DNA of 64,000 nucleotides, taken from assembly GCA_021464245.1 (NCBI GenBank), contig JADCRB010000043.1:338168-402167 (forward strand), in the 5' to 3' direction. The position numbers and the translations under genes are program-made. The notes beneath the pieces were generated by a model. That model did not search any database. It saw only the letters and a list, made by a program, of their open reading frames with translations, and was not told the origin of the DNA. Of the stretch, positions 1 through 11,800 are shown one piece after another (the stretch's first letter is position 1; the number at the start of each line of letters is the position of its first letter). The stretch comes from Carallia brachiata. Its lineage: Eukaryota; Streptophyta; Magnoliopsida; Malpighiales; Rhizophoraceae.

Positions 1-376
1 TCGATGATATACATACAACAATAATGAGGATTTGATGTGATGGGGGCCTAATATGGCATTCGTCAACCCACCATTTGTGTATGGTGGATAATCGTTTATT
101 CAGTCATTCCATAGATACACACATGCTTTGTGCTATTAGTAAACTACTAAACTTGGACACATCATTGCCCAAACCAAGGAGAAAGATGGATTATCAAGCA
201 GTGCCTAATCCAACTTGAATTGAGCTAAAATAACATCTCACTAATTAAATCCAAGTCTCTGCACCAAAAAGCACATAAATGAAGAAATTTTATGAACATG
301 CATAAATGAAAATGTGGTGGATGTAAACAACAAAAACAAATGTTAAAAAAAATACTCATTGGATTCGGTGTATACA
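1..376. other. AT-rich intergenic DNA, no gene seen
   Basis: I see no splice-supported coding frame and no recognisable repeat in this stretch. It lies immediately outside the 5' LTR of the Gypsy element. Confidence 0.5.
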
Positions 377-1428
377 TGTCATTTGAGTTAGATGAAAAAA
401 AATTAGATGATACACATATTGATTAGGTTAAATAAGAAAAATTAGATGATATGCATGTTATTTGAATTAGATGAAAAGAAAATTAGATGACATGCATACT
501 ATTTGGATTAGATGACATACATTATTCGGGTTAGGAGAAGATAATTTTTGGCCTATAAATAGACACTCTCTCAAATCCTCTAAACACATCTCAAGCAAAT
601 CTAAATCTTTCACTTCTAAAGTTTTGCTTTCTTCCTCTCTTTCTTCTCTCTAAATATTTTGGGTATATGCTTTCTCCCTGTCACTGAGTTGAATCTGCTA
701 AATCAAAAGTTTAAGATATTAATATTTGAGTGGGATCAAGCCTCTACGCTCTCATGGAGTTCATCTAATTCGAGTGAGATTAAACCTCCTATGATCCTCA
801 CCGAAGTCCATCCAATCCGAGTGGGATTAACTTTCTTATAGCCCTTGCCGGAGTCCATTTCATTCAATCCAAGTGGGATCAAACCCTCTACGGCCCTCAC
901 CGGAATCATCTAATTCGAGTGGGATCAATTCTCTTACCATCATCGGAGTCCATCCAATTGAGTGGGATCAAGCCTCTCACGGACTCACATAGTCCATCTA
1001 ATCTGAGTGAGATCAAATTTTCTACGGCCCTCACCGGAGTCCATCTAATCTGAGTGGAATCAAGCTTCCTACGACCCTTATTGGAGTCTATCCAATTTGA
1101 GTGGAAATCAAACCTCCTATGGCCCTCCGAGTCCATTTAGTCGAGTGGGATCAAGTCTCATACGACCCTCACTAGAGCCCAACCAATTCGAGTGGGATCA
1201 AGTCTTTTTAAGGCCCTCACTAGAGTCTCATTAGTCATCTGAGATCAAGTTTCGCCCTCAGTGAAATTAATTCTTTCAGTTCAAGAACAAGTTGTGGAAC
1301 TACACAATAAACATTAATCGGAGGATCAAACAAGATCGACCCTGCACAAATTTTAAATTTTTATTTGTAATTTGCATCTATATTTTCGAGTCTAACTGTT
1401 GAGGATCGACACATATGGGTCTATTATA
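377..1428 (+). repeat. 5' LTR of the Gypsy-type element
   Basis: It matches 4731-5575. A TATA box (CTATAAATAG) lies at 553-562 and is mirrored in the other LTR. A tandem repeat block follows, then a tail rich in AAATTTTAAATTTTTATTTG that also ends the 3' LTR. It begins TGTC; the exact start is uncertain by tens of bases. Confidence 0.7.
729..1240 (+). repeat. Tandem repeat block inside the 5' LTR, about 48-bp unit
   Basis: About ten degenerate copies of a unit containing GAGTGGGATCAAGCCTC, then TACGGCCCTCACCGGAGTCC. Because the unit is a multiple of three, short open frames appear on both strands (for example 906-1136 minus), but they are only the repeat read through. The 3' LTR has fewer copies. 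Confidence 0.8.
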
Positions 1429-1448
1429 AATTTGGCACATTCGATGAG
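1429..1448 (+). other. Possible primer-binding site of the Gypsy-type element
   Basis: AATTTGGCAC directly after the 5' LTR end resembles the TTTGGCGCC start of common plant Gypsy primer-binding sites, with mutations. This is inference from position and partial similarity. Confidence 0.35.
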
Positions 1449-1917
1449 ACCTTTCTACCTTTCATCTTTTACTCCTCCACAAAAAAAAAAAAGCAGGATT
1501 CCAATACCGACATTGTTGCAGTCATGATGACAAGCAACTAATACGGAAGACATGATTGCGAAATTAGAAAGCAGAATTTTCCAATTGCTTAAGGTTACGG
1601 AAGAAAAAGATCAACAGATCCCCCACCTTAAAGGAAAGGTTCGATCCATGTTATTCCTGAGACCCGTGAAGAGTAACCATATCCACCTGATTTACTCCTG
1701 AAGTAACTCCAACTAACACCTTCACAGCAGAAAAATAACAAAGTGGTCCCACATAGCTGTCGTCTGCGAATTCTGTCGCTCTGCTATCTGTTCAACATTT
1801 ACAAGACATGATAGCAAATACAATCCGCCTGCAACAAAGTGCACCACTTCAAGGTTCACAAATGTGCATCAAACCGTACATGAGACAGATTGAAAATCTC
1901 AGCATGCCCTTGAACTA

Positions 1918-2860
1918 CCAACCGCCAAAATTTCAACAATTTGATGGACGAGATGATCTTAAATAGCATATCGCTCGTTTCGTCGAAACTTGCAACAATG
2001 CAGGAACTTATGGAGACCTTTTGGTGAAACAATTTGTTCGTTCATTCAAAGACACTGCCTTTGCATGGTTCATAAATATTGAACTAGAATCAATTGACAG
2101 TTGAGAACAACTGCAACGCGAGTTTTTCAATAGATTTTTCAACACCTGTCGAATAGTAAGCATGATGGAAGTTACGGTACCAAGTAAAAGAAGGGAGAGC
2201 CTGTTATGAATACATAAACAGATGACATGCTCTTAGCCTATATTGCAAAGATCATCAGACAGAGATTTCTGCGGTGAAAATGTGTATTTAGGGGGTGCAC
2301 TGAGAGCTGTTATACATCCTGCATGACATCAAATCTCGAACTTTCAAGGAATTAGAGACTCTCGCGCATGATATAGAGATAAGCAACATGACCTCTAGGG
2401 GCACGATTCCATCCAATTGGGTCAACATGGGGGCAAGGAAGTGATCGTCGTTGATACTTCACAAATAAAGGTAGGAGTTAAAGCGAAAATGAGTCCTCCA
2501 CCCCAACAAATCAATAGAAATAAGAAGAAAGACAAAAGATGACGTTGCAAGAGTTGGAACAGAAGAAGTATCTGTTCCCCGACTCTGACGTTCCAGACAT
2601 TCTCGATCAACTTTTGGAAGCTAAGTTGATCAAACTCCCGGAGTGCAAGCAACCCAATCAGAAGGACCGGGTCAATGATCTGAAATTCTGTAGGTATCAT
2701 TGAGTAATCAACCATCCAACCGGTAAATGTTTCGTCTTAAAGGAGTTGACATTAAAGCTCATAAACCAGAATAAAATCATTTTGGATGGAGAAAATGCAG
2801 CCTCAGCCAATTAGACTATCGTCTCTTCTAATCCGTCAGAGGAAAGTCGACATGAATCTA
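1918..2860 (+). pseudogene. gag remnant of the Gypsy-type element
   Basis: Two stretches read as plant Gypsy gag. At about 1918-2168 the frame gives FDGRDD, then ETCNNAGTYGDLLVKQFVRS, AFAWF and EQLQREFFNRF, the usual order of the capsid core domain. It is interrupted by stop codons after FDGRDDLK and before EQLQ. At about 2540-2860 a second stretch gives CRYH, then NHPTGKCFVLKEL, the Cys/His segment that follows the capsid in this family, again followed by a stop. No full-length protein is possible. The minus-strand open frame at 2422-2715 is a shadow. Confidence 0.75.
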
Positions 2861-2929
2861 CACTTACATGTTGTCAGAATGAGAAATAAATCCTAACCTG
2901 TCCCAATCAAGCAGTAAATATCCAAATTG

Positions 2930-3480
2930 TTACTATGTAGAAAAAAAAATTTCAAAAAAAAAGAAAATTAAAAAGCAAAAAAAAATGAAAAAGAAAAAAA
3001 ATAAAAAAATGAAAAAAAATAAAAAAAATGTCTGAAACTCATGTGTAGGTTTAGCTTAAAAATCAAAATTTAGATTTGGGGGTAAAATCTGAATCTTGGC
3101 TCAAAATTCAAATCTAGATTCGGGGATAAAACCTAAATCCCGAGCTCAAAGCTCAAAATAAATCCTAGTTCAAGTTTACGTCCAAATCCCCAAATTTGAA
3201 ACCCAAATCTAAACTGGAGTTCAAAACTCCCAAATCCAAATTCCAACTCAATGTCCAAATGCGGTCCCAAATCCAAAACCCAAATCCAAATCTCAGTCCA
3301 AATCCAAACTCGAGCTCAAACTCGGACCTAAAGCCCAAAATCAAACACGGGTTCAAAACCTAAATTCAAACTCGGCCTTAAAGCTCAAACTCAAACTCAA
3401 ACTCCAACCCATAACTCAAATCTAAATTCTGGGGTAAAAGCCCAAACCCTGATTCAAATTCCAAGTCAACAGTTCAACAG
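2930..3480 (+). repeat. A-rich tract and degenerate CCAAATC-type simple repeat
   Basis: Poly-A-rich DNA (2940-3030) is followed by about 400 bases made of variants of AAATCCAAACTC and AAAGCTCAAAC. It makes an open frame on the minus strand (3165-3356) rich in Gly/Phe/Leu/Asp that I regard as an artefact of the repeat. Confidence 0.6.
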
Positions 3481-3514
3481 CTCAGCATATCAATATCTCA
3501 ATAGCTCAACAGCA

Positions 3515-3870
3515 GACTCTTGCATCGCATGAGTATAAAAGGCGAATTGCTTCAACAACAATTCAGGCCCTGTCTCACATGAGTATAAAAAGTGAACCGC
3601 TTTAACAATAGATCCAGACTCCTGCTCGTACGATTATAAAAGGCAAACAATTCAGTAAATCAATACTCCTGTCTTGCATGAGTATAAAAATGACAATCTA
3701 ACAAACTAGACTCCTAACCAATACGAGTATAAAAGGTGAGATGATAAAAATAACATAGTGCCCAGTCCAAAACTCTTGGCCCGCATGAGTATAAATTGTG
3801 AGCGGCTTAAAATCCAATCTAATACTCCTGACTCACACATGTATAAACTGTGAACGACTCAAAAATATAA
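3515..3870 (+). repeat. About 60-bp tandem repeat with GCATGAGTATAAAAGG core
   Basis: At least six units, each with a GACTCCTG..CATGAGTATAAAA core followed by a GTGAACCGCTT-type spacer, lie inside the Gypsy element. Each core contains TATAAA, so the block offers a row of TATA-like sequences. Whether any is used cannot be told from sequence. Confidence 0.75.
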
Positions 3871-4730
3871 AAGTGAGTGAGGGTTGGGTATGAATCGTTG
3901 TTTGAATTTCAACTTGTCTTCATCGCATGTCAAGCTTTTACTCCCTTTCAGAAAAAAAAAAAAAGATGGAACCAATTGTAGAATCTCAAGGCAAGAGAGA
4001 AGATAAGTCACCACACATTAGATGACGACCAAGTCTGATGCAACTGCAAATCTTGGAGGAGTACTTCCACAACAATGAAGGTGTTTGTCCCAGTTTATCA
4101 CAATTCTCTCAATTTACTTCATGACTATGACTGTACTGAGCAGTCGAAGTAAAAAACTTATATTTCTAGTTTCAAAACTGGAGAAATAGAGAGAGAGCGA
4201 CACAGAGAGCTGTTGTTTCTACGACACAACCTGTTTCTACCACCATAGTTGTTGCCATAGTAGATCTCACTAGTATAACTTCGTCTGAAGTGGGTCCAAG
4301 CTTTACTACTATAATGATCCCTCAAAGCTATTTTAGCCAAAGTTATGCCTTGTGGAGCTACATATACTGGTCTTGGTAGTTTTATAGAGTCAGGTAAGGG
4401 TTCATTCCTTAAGGGTACTTCAATGTATGAGGAAACTTTGCACTAGGAGGGAGTTATTCCGGTGAGGCTTTACCTGTCTTTTCAGAACATCCCGACGACA
4501 TCAATCGGTTGGAGAGTTCTTGCAGTATCAACGTCATCAGCCTACTGAACGAGGACATGATGGACTTAGAGCTGTGTCTCGGACCCGCTAAGTCAACTGA
4601 CAAGGGTAAGGAGCAACGACTTTTGCAGGGTTACGCCTCGAGCCCCGTGAGGTCACCAATAAGGATAAGGTACATCGACTTTTGCGACGCTGCTTTGACT
4701 TATGCAACACGCGTCGTCCATCTCCTCGTT
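3871..4730 (+). other. 3' internal region of the Gypsy-type element, no gene recognised
   Basis: Short open frames occur (4158-4340 minus, 4509-4748 plus) but none resembles a known domain and all are interrupted. I treat it as non-coding internal DNA between the repeats and the 3' LTR. Confidence 0.5.
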
Positions 4731-5575
4731 TGTTCCTTATTTGGTTAGATGAAAAGAAAATTAGATGAAATGCATATTGATTGGGTTAGATGAAGAAAAT
4801 TAGATGACATGCATGTTGTTTAAATTAGATTCCATGCATTGTTTGGGTTAGGTGATGATAATCTTTAACCTATAAATAGGCACTTCCTCAAGCCTTCCAA
4901 ACATCCCAAGCAAAGTTAAATCCTACACTTCTAAAGTTTTGCTTCTTTCCCCCCTCTCAATCTCTGTCTATAAATATTTTTAGTATATACTCTCTAACTG
5001 CCACTGAGTTGGATCCGCTAGATCAACAGTTCATTATATTAAATATCCGAGTGGAATCAAGTGTCCAACGGCCCTCATCGGAGTCCATCCAATTTGAGTG
5101 AAATCAAGCTTCCTATGACCCTCACCAGAGTCCATCCAATCCAAGTGGGATCAAGCACCGTACGGCTCACACCGGAGTCCATCCAGGTCGAGTGGATCAA
5201 GCCTCCTACGGTCTTCACCAGAGTCCATCAAATCCAAGTGGGATCAAGCCTCCTACGACTTTCACCGGACTCCATTCCATCCAATTTAAGTGAGATCAAA
5301 TTTCCTACAGCTCTCACCGGAACTTAACTGATTCAAGTGGGATCAAGCCTTCTTAAGACTTTTACCGGAGTCTCATTAGTTTACTTGAGATCAAGTCTCA
5401 GTCCTTAGTGAAATTAATACTTTCAGTTCAAGAACAAGCTGTGGAATAATACAATGAGCATTAATTAGAGGATTAAATAGAGATTGACCCTGCACAAATT
5501 TTAAATTTTTATTTGTAATTTACATATGTATTTTCGAGTCTAACTGTTGAGGCTCAACAATACGGGTCCATTATA
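4731..5575 (+). repeat. 3' LTR of the Gypsy-type element
   Basis: It repeats the order of the 5' LTR: ATTAGATGA-rich start, CTATAAATAG at about 4870, pyrimidine tract, about six units of the 48-bp tandem repeat (5045-5400), then the AAATTTTTATTTGTAATTT tail. It is about 200 bp shorter than the 5' LTR, mostly through fewer repeat units. Confidence 0.7.
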
Positions 5576-8500
5576 GTGGACACAGAGATCTATACTGCTG
5601 CATCGTAAAAAATAAACTGAATTTAAAAAATTTTAAAAAAAATAAATTATTATATATTATTAGATTAACTACATAATTTTTATATACTTTACTAACCATA
5701 TCCATGCACTATTGCTTATGAAATTTTTGGCCATGCCCAAGAAGCCCTCGTGGCTAATTTTTATCTGTTTTGATTTCTGCCTTTGGGTTTATAACCCCTC
5801 CCTTTAAGACACAATGACTTGGTACCAACCAGGTAATAAAAAAACAATCATCTATTGTTGTTGTCTAATAGTCCAAAAATTTTGTTTCTATCATAACATT
5901 AATGGTTCAAATTTTCTTAAAGTATTTAATGGGGTTAAATATATGTGTAATCTCACACAATTACAGAAGAGACTCTAACTCTTTTGAAACATTGTATAAT
6001 TTACTCTTATATAAATTTAGGATATAAGTATAATCTAGTGTGAGCAGTATAATTCTTCTTGACATGATTATATAGGTGCCATGCACCCTGTTTTTCCAAT
6101 TTTAAGAGAAAAGAAAAACAAAGAAAATTGGCCAGGCTTTTTGATCTGAATTCTTTGACCTTTTAGGGTTAACTAAGTTAAACTGTCATCAAGAACGGAC
6201 AAGAACACTAGGTTCGTGATGTAAGGTTCGCTTTGACAAGTTTGTGGGCAGGTATTAGGTGTAGAAGTCCTCTAACCGCTCGAATTTGTGAACCCAAAAT
6301 GATGTCACAAATCTCTTTTGAATTACACAAAATTTTAGCGAAGTCATTTTTTTTATAAACGAAGATGGAACTGTTTCATTTACTGCCTCCATAATGGTCT
6401 TGGTGCGGGTGGACCAGCGTCACATGCTTTCTTTTCTATTTGTCAGCGATACGAGTGGTGTGGCATCTTGTTTATCTGTCTTGTATATGCTTCAATATTA
6501 TCCAAAAATTTTTGTTGGTTGAGGAGCAACAATTCCTGCAATGATTGGCGGCTTGTGCCTTAATCCGCAGTTATGTGGTTCATATGGGCCTCGCCTTTTT
6601 CTTTTTTTACCATTGGATCATTAGTTCTGATGAATAAAAAATATTTATTCCTTTGTTAAGATCCGGGAGTTGCTACTCTGTCCTTGTAGAAAGTAACACA
6701 ATGTCTGGATAAAAAGGAAAAAAGAAAATAGAGAAATGAAAAGTGAGTATGAAAGAGAAAAAATTTCATATAAAATTGATGTAAGAGGGCAATGTGAAGA
6801 AAAAAATTATAAATTTTTTATTTAAAAGAGACGGAAAAGTAAGATGAAAGTAAATAATATATTATAATATTAATTTTGATTGTTTTATGAACCATGTAAA
6901 GAATTAATAAATTATTGGAGGAATGAATTTTGGTGGGTGGGGGAAAATTTTGCAATTTCTTTCCCTCTCTTAAAATAAACAAAAATTTAATACTTTTTTT
7001 TTCAATTTTTTCTTTCATCGATGTTTTGCTTTCTCCCAAACAAAGTGTAAAAAACACAATCCACTTTTCCTTATTGACGTACGGATTTAGAATTGCCAAA
7101 CGGGTTTTATGATGTTAAAGCATGGCTATGCTGCTTCTGCTTGTGGTAATATTGATATTGTAAATCTTTCAGTATAATTTGTTCATACTGCATAGTTTTT
7201 CTTCTTTTTTTAGGAAAATATACGAATATCATTCAACCAAGAATAGTTCATACAATATACTTAGGCACACCCAACATTAGCAGGATTATATTTTCTTGCC
7301 ACTTTAGCACATCTAGCATTACTCTATCCCTGGTAAAATTTAGGTAATTTTGAGGAAGGGTCAATTACATGGACTAGATAATTGACCAAAAAATCCGACG
7401 GAATGGATATATAGTGTAATCGATTAATTGAATTGTATATTAAATAATTATAATTTGTAATAAAAAATTAATTTAAATTACGTTAATTTTATTAATTTTT
7501 TATTATAAATAATAATTATTTAATTATACAATTTAATCGATCAATTATTTTATAACTCGTTTTTGTCTTTTTTTTTTCTTTTTTTTTTCGTATATGTTTT
7601 TCTTTCGAGGAAATGCTGACATAATGGGTGCAAAAACGAAAGTTCGCGCTAGTTGGGAATGTGGAGGAAATGGGGTTGACTGAGGGCTGGACTGGTGCCC
7701 ATAAAAGTGGTCCATGCCGCTAGCGCGAGTAAGATAACGGTGGTGTAAAATAAGGCGCCGAAAACAAATATCTTAACGGAAATGTTATAAGGACGGGAGT
7801 TGAGGGATGCGGCTTGTTGCAGGGAGAGAGAAAGAGAGAGAGAGGAAGTGGTGGGATGCGGCTTATTGAGTCCCATCACTTTTTATTATTTTTTTAAAAA
7901 AATAAATTTTATATATAAAAAATTAAATTTAATATACAACAAATTTAAGTAAAGAAATTCATTAAATTCATGTATATATGATATAAAGTTTATGTGCCAC
8001 AAATATAGTATATATAAGAATTAAGATTAATATACAATAAATATAATTACAATATGTAATACATATAATTTAAAAAAAAATAAAAACACGAAATTATGGC
8101 GTTTAGCCGCAAGCCGTGACCATGTATCAGGGCTCCATAAAAAAACTCTGGCTCTTGAGGGAGGGAGGAGATAAAATGCCCACAATTGTGGGATTTGATA
8201 GTCTTCTTTTGGGAGTGCTGTGTACTTTATTTTGTGGTATTTTTAGACCTGTTGCTCCCCTCCGCAATAGCTGACTAACAACGGATTATTGTCGTGTTAA
8301 ATAAAAAATACAAATGTGCTGTGTTTAATTTCCTGTAATTGGAGAGGACCTCTAAATCTGATCGGACCGTAATTACATAGAACACGCTATAAGGGTTCAT
8401 TGTTTTGTTTCTTAAGCCAATCCAATGAGACAAACAAAAAAAAAAAAAACAAAAAAGAAGTCTCACTGATAGGCTTATTCAGAAAAAGAAAGAAAAAAAC

Positions 8501-8890
8501 TGCCCTTGATTTTGATTGACTTTTCAAGTCAGAAATAATACATACAAAGGAAACAAGGAAGCGATGCAATTAATCTATATACCAGACTATTACATTTTAA
8601 TTTCAATGGTAATTTTTTTTATAATTTATAACATTTAATACTGTTAAACAAATTTTATATATAACAGAATTATTAATATACACAAAAGAGCCTTGGTTCT
8701 CTTTTGGCTTCTCTCCTTGTTTCCGTCAGTGCTCGTTTCAATTTTCCTTTTTGGGCACTACTGTCAGAATCTCATCTTTAGTTGCTGGTGGCTTGCTTTA
8801 GTTTTCAAGGGTTGCCCACCCAGCTGAACTTAGGACTACATATACTGCAACCTTGAGTCCGAGTTCCCCCAAGCGCTTCAAAATAACACC
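5576..8890. other. Intergenic AT-rich DNA upstream of the sulfate transporter
   Basis: No splice-supported gene. Short open frames (6818-7099 minus, 7649-7879 minus) lack recognisable domains. One fold-back repeat is listed separately. The last about 200 bases should hold the promoter and leader of the sulfate transporter, but I see no clear TATA box. Confidence 0.5.
7422..7542. repeat. Fold-back / MITE-like inverted repeat
   Basis: The arm at 7422-7473 (starting GATTAATTGAATTGTATATT) is nearly the reverse complement of 7491-7542 (ending AATTATACAATTTAATCGATC). Weaker pairing extends outward to about 7375 and 7555. The short loop and AT-rich arms fit a small hairpin-type MITE; no target duplication was confirmed. 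Confidence 0.55.
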
Positions 8891-11800
8891 ATGGGTTCAC
8901 AGCCAACTGAAGCCTCCAAAATGGCAGAAGAGCAGCTGCAGGAGCAGCAGCAGCTTGATATAGAGGAGGCTGCTCGGTTTGAGAGAACACAATGGGTGCT
9001 TAACCCACCGGACCCGCCTGGTCTATTGAATGAGCTCACTGGTTCACTGAAAGAAGCCATCTTTCCTCACACAAACAAGCATTCTTCTCCTGCAGCAAAG
9101 CACACAAGGCTGAGAATCGCTACATCATTCTTGCAAGGCCTATTTCCAATCCTTAGCTGGGGTAGGCATTACAAAGCCTCCAAATTTAAGAATGACCTGA
9201 TGGCAGGTTTAACACTTGCAAGCCTTAGTATCCCCCAGGTAGCATTACACGTATCATTCACAAGAATGTTTGATCACAGTAATACTGTTTATTAGTTTCG
9301 AAGCTCTTTGTTAATGCGTGATTGATATTGTTTTGCAGAGTATTGGATATGCCAATTTAGCTAAACTCGATCCTCAGTATGGCTTATGTAAGTTGCCAAT
9401 TCTCCTTGTTGAAGTGTGCGTATGTATATATATATATGGTTTTTGGTGGAGGGCTATTGCCTATACAAAGGAAAGGGGGAAGTGGGGTTGGTAGAAATCA
9501 AACGCCTGCCACTCCTTTGGCCGTAAAGGCCAATGACCAACTGAGCTAAAACATGTGTAGCAGAGGAAAGAAGCTGTTTGGAGTTTTGGAGGAATTGATA
9601 ACTCATCCCCTCTAATTAATGTGTTTCTTGGCCTTAGACACTAGCGTTGTACCCCACTAGTATACTCTCTAATGGGGAGTTCGAGGGAGATAGCCATTGG
9701 GCCTGTGGCTGTGGTATCCATGCTGCTGTCTTCCATGATTCAGAAAATACAAGATCCTGTGGCCGATCCAGTTGCTTATAGAAAACTTGTTTTCACTGTC
9801 ACCTTCTTTGCTGGAATCTTCCAAGCTGCATTTGGATTGTTTAGGTAACGGTTTTGATTTCTTTAAGTAATTCTGTGCCCCCAGGTTACTTGTGACTGAT
9901 GGTTCCGTTCATACAAAATCTGCAGGTTGGGATTTCTAGTGGACTTTCTTTCACATGCTGCCATTGTGGGATTTATGGGTGGTGCCGCCATCATCATTGG
10001 CCTTCAGCAACTCAAAGGGCTACTTGGGATTAGTCATTTCTCCACCAAAACTGATGTGGTCTCTGTACTGGGTTCTGTTTTCAGATCCATTGACCATCCT
10101 GTAAGTGTAAGTTCTGCTAGAGGATATATGTACAACAACAACAGAATTTATTATGTTAATTTTCTAGTTTGAAGTGATTATAAAAGCATCATTTTCTACT
10201 TGTAACTTTATCACCACACCATTCTTTGATTTAGAAGTTTTTGAGTACAAATTAGCAGTCCTTTTAAGTTTATAATCAGAGTATAAGAGAAGCACACTTG
10301 TTTAATGGTCATGAATTTTATCTCCTTTTTGCTGTTCTTGACAGTGGTGCCCCCTGAATTTTGTCCTTGGCTGTTCGTTCCTGATATTCCTTCTGATAGC
10401 CAGGTTTATTGTAAGTATCTAAATGCTAAAAAAAGACCTATCATTCGTAAAATAATGAAGTTCTTATTGTTTTTCAGATCTGGTGTCTTGACAATACTCC
10501 TGGATTTGCAGGGTAGGAGAAACAAGAAGCTATTTTGGTTTCCAGCCATTGCTCCTCTAATATCAGTCATGCTATCCACTTTAATAGTATTCCTGACAAA
10601 AGCTGACAAGCATGGAGTTAAGATTGTAAAACACATTAAAGGGGGCCTAAATCCAAGTTCAATCCACGAGTTACAATTAAATGGCCCACATGTGGGGCAT
10701 GCAGCCAAAATTGGCCTCATCTCTGCAATTGTTGCTCTTACTGTGAGTGATGCCAAATTTATCTCTAGTTTCCCTTTTGATTTAGATACGCCACATAGGC
10801 TTGTTGATGTGAACTTAAAATAATGCCTCAGGAAGCCATTGCCGTTGGCCGGTCTTTTGCTTCCGTAAAAGGGTATCACCTTGATGGAAATAAGGAAATG
10901 GTAGCCATGGGCTTCATGAACCTTGCAGGATCTCTAACTTCCTGCTATGTGGCAACTGGTGAGCTCCTTTTTCCACTTTGATAGGTGAATTGGTTGTTGC
11001 AACACAAAAACTTTATATATCAAATCAAACCTATCTTCTGCAGGTTCATTTTCAAGGACTGCTGTGAATTTCAGTGCAGGATGCGAAACAGTTATATCCA
11101 ATATTGTAATGGCTATTACTGTGCTTTTGTCTCTGGAATTGTTCACTAGACTCTTGTACTACACACCTATTGCCATCCTTGCTTCAATCATTCTCTCTGC
11201 TCTTCCCGGGCTAATGATGTATGTGAAGCTTACAATATCTGGAAGGTCGACAAACTAGACTTCGTTGCTTGCATTGGCGCTTTCTTTGGTGTCTTATTTG
11301 CATCGGTGGAGATTGGTCTTCTAGCTGCGGTAATTCACATCATTTTCCCCCACTTAACTTGGAGCAAGCATAATGTTTATCCGTGCATTTGTGCACACTC
11401 GTAAAGAATTGCTTAACGTGCAGAGTGATTTCAATATATCCAGCACTCAATCTGAATAATTGAACTGATTTTATAATTTAGCATGGATTAGTTGGTATGT
11501 TTTGGACATTTTTGACTGTAGATAACAACTTGCCAAATCTATGTCCTGTTCTTGACAACCTTGCATTCATCACTCAATTTCTTTTAGTCCTGACGTGGAA
11601 TGACCATGAGCACAACAGTCGGCATTGCATACAATCAAACTGTCCATTATTGGAATGCTTGAATTTGTCTCCAAACATTAAGCAAATTAGTCTAATAATT
11701 TCCACGATTTCTAATGAATGTTTAGGTGACCATCTCATTTGCAAAGATATTACTGAACTCCATCCGACCCGGCATAGAAGTACTGGGGAGAATTCCAAGA

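Larger units (their letters stand above)
377..5575 (+). mobile_element. Degenerate, probably non-autonomous Ty3/Gypsy-type LTR retrotransposon
   Basis: Two similar direct repeats of about 1.05 kb and 0.85 kb flank about 3.3 kb of internal DNA. Each carries a TATA box, the same ATTAGATGA-rich start, the same block of about 48-bp tandem repeats and the same end. The internal part has a Gypsy-style gag remnant with stop codons, then long A-rich and simple-sequence tracts. I find no protease, reverse transcriptase, RNase H or integrase signature. That structure fits a large non-autonomous derivative mobilised in trans, or a badly eroded full element; I favour the first. LTR ends are approximate because the copies have diverged, and I could not find a convincing target site duplication. 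Confidence 0.75.

Noticed and set aside
906..1136. Minus-strand open frame in the Gypsy LTR
   Set aside because: It is read-through of the 48-bp tandem repeat, whose length is a multiple of three.
7649..7879. Minus-strand 76-codon frame with a hydrophobic segment
   Set aside because: Contains a purine/pyrimidine simple repeat, lacks homology that I recognise and shows no gene structure.
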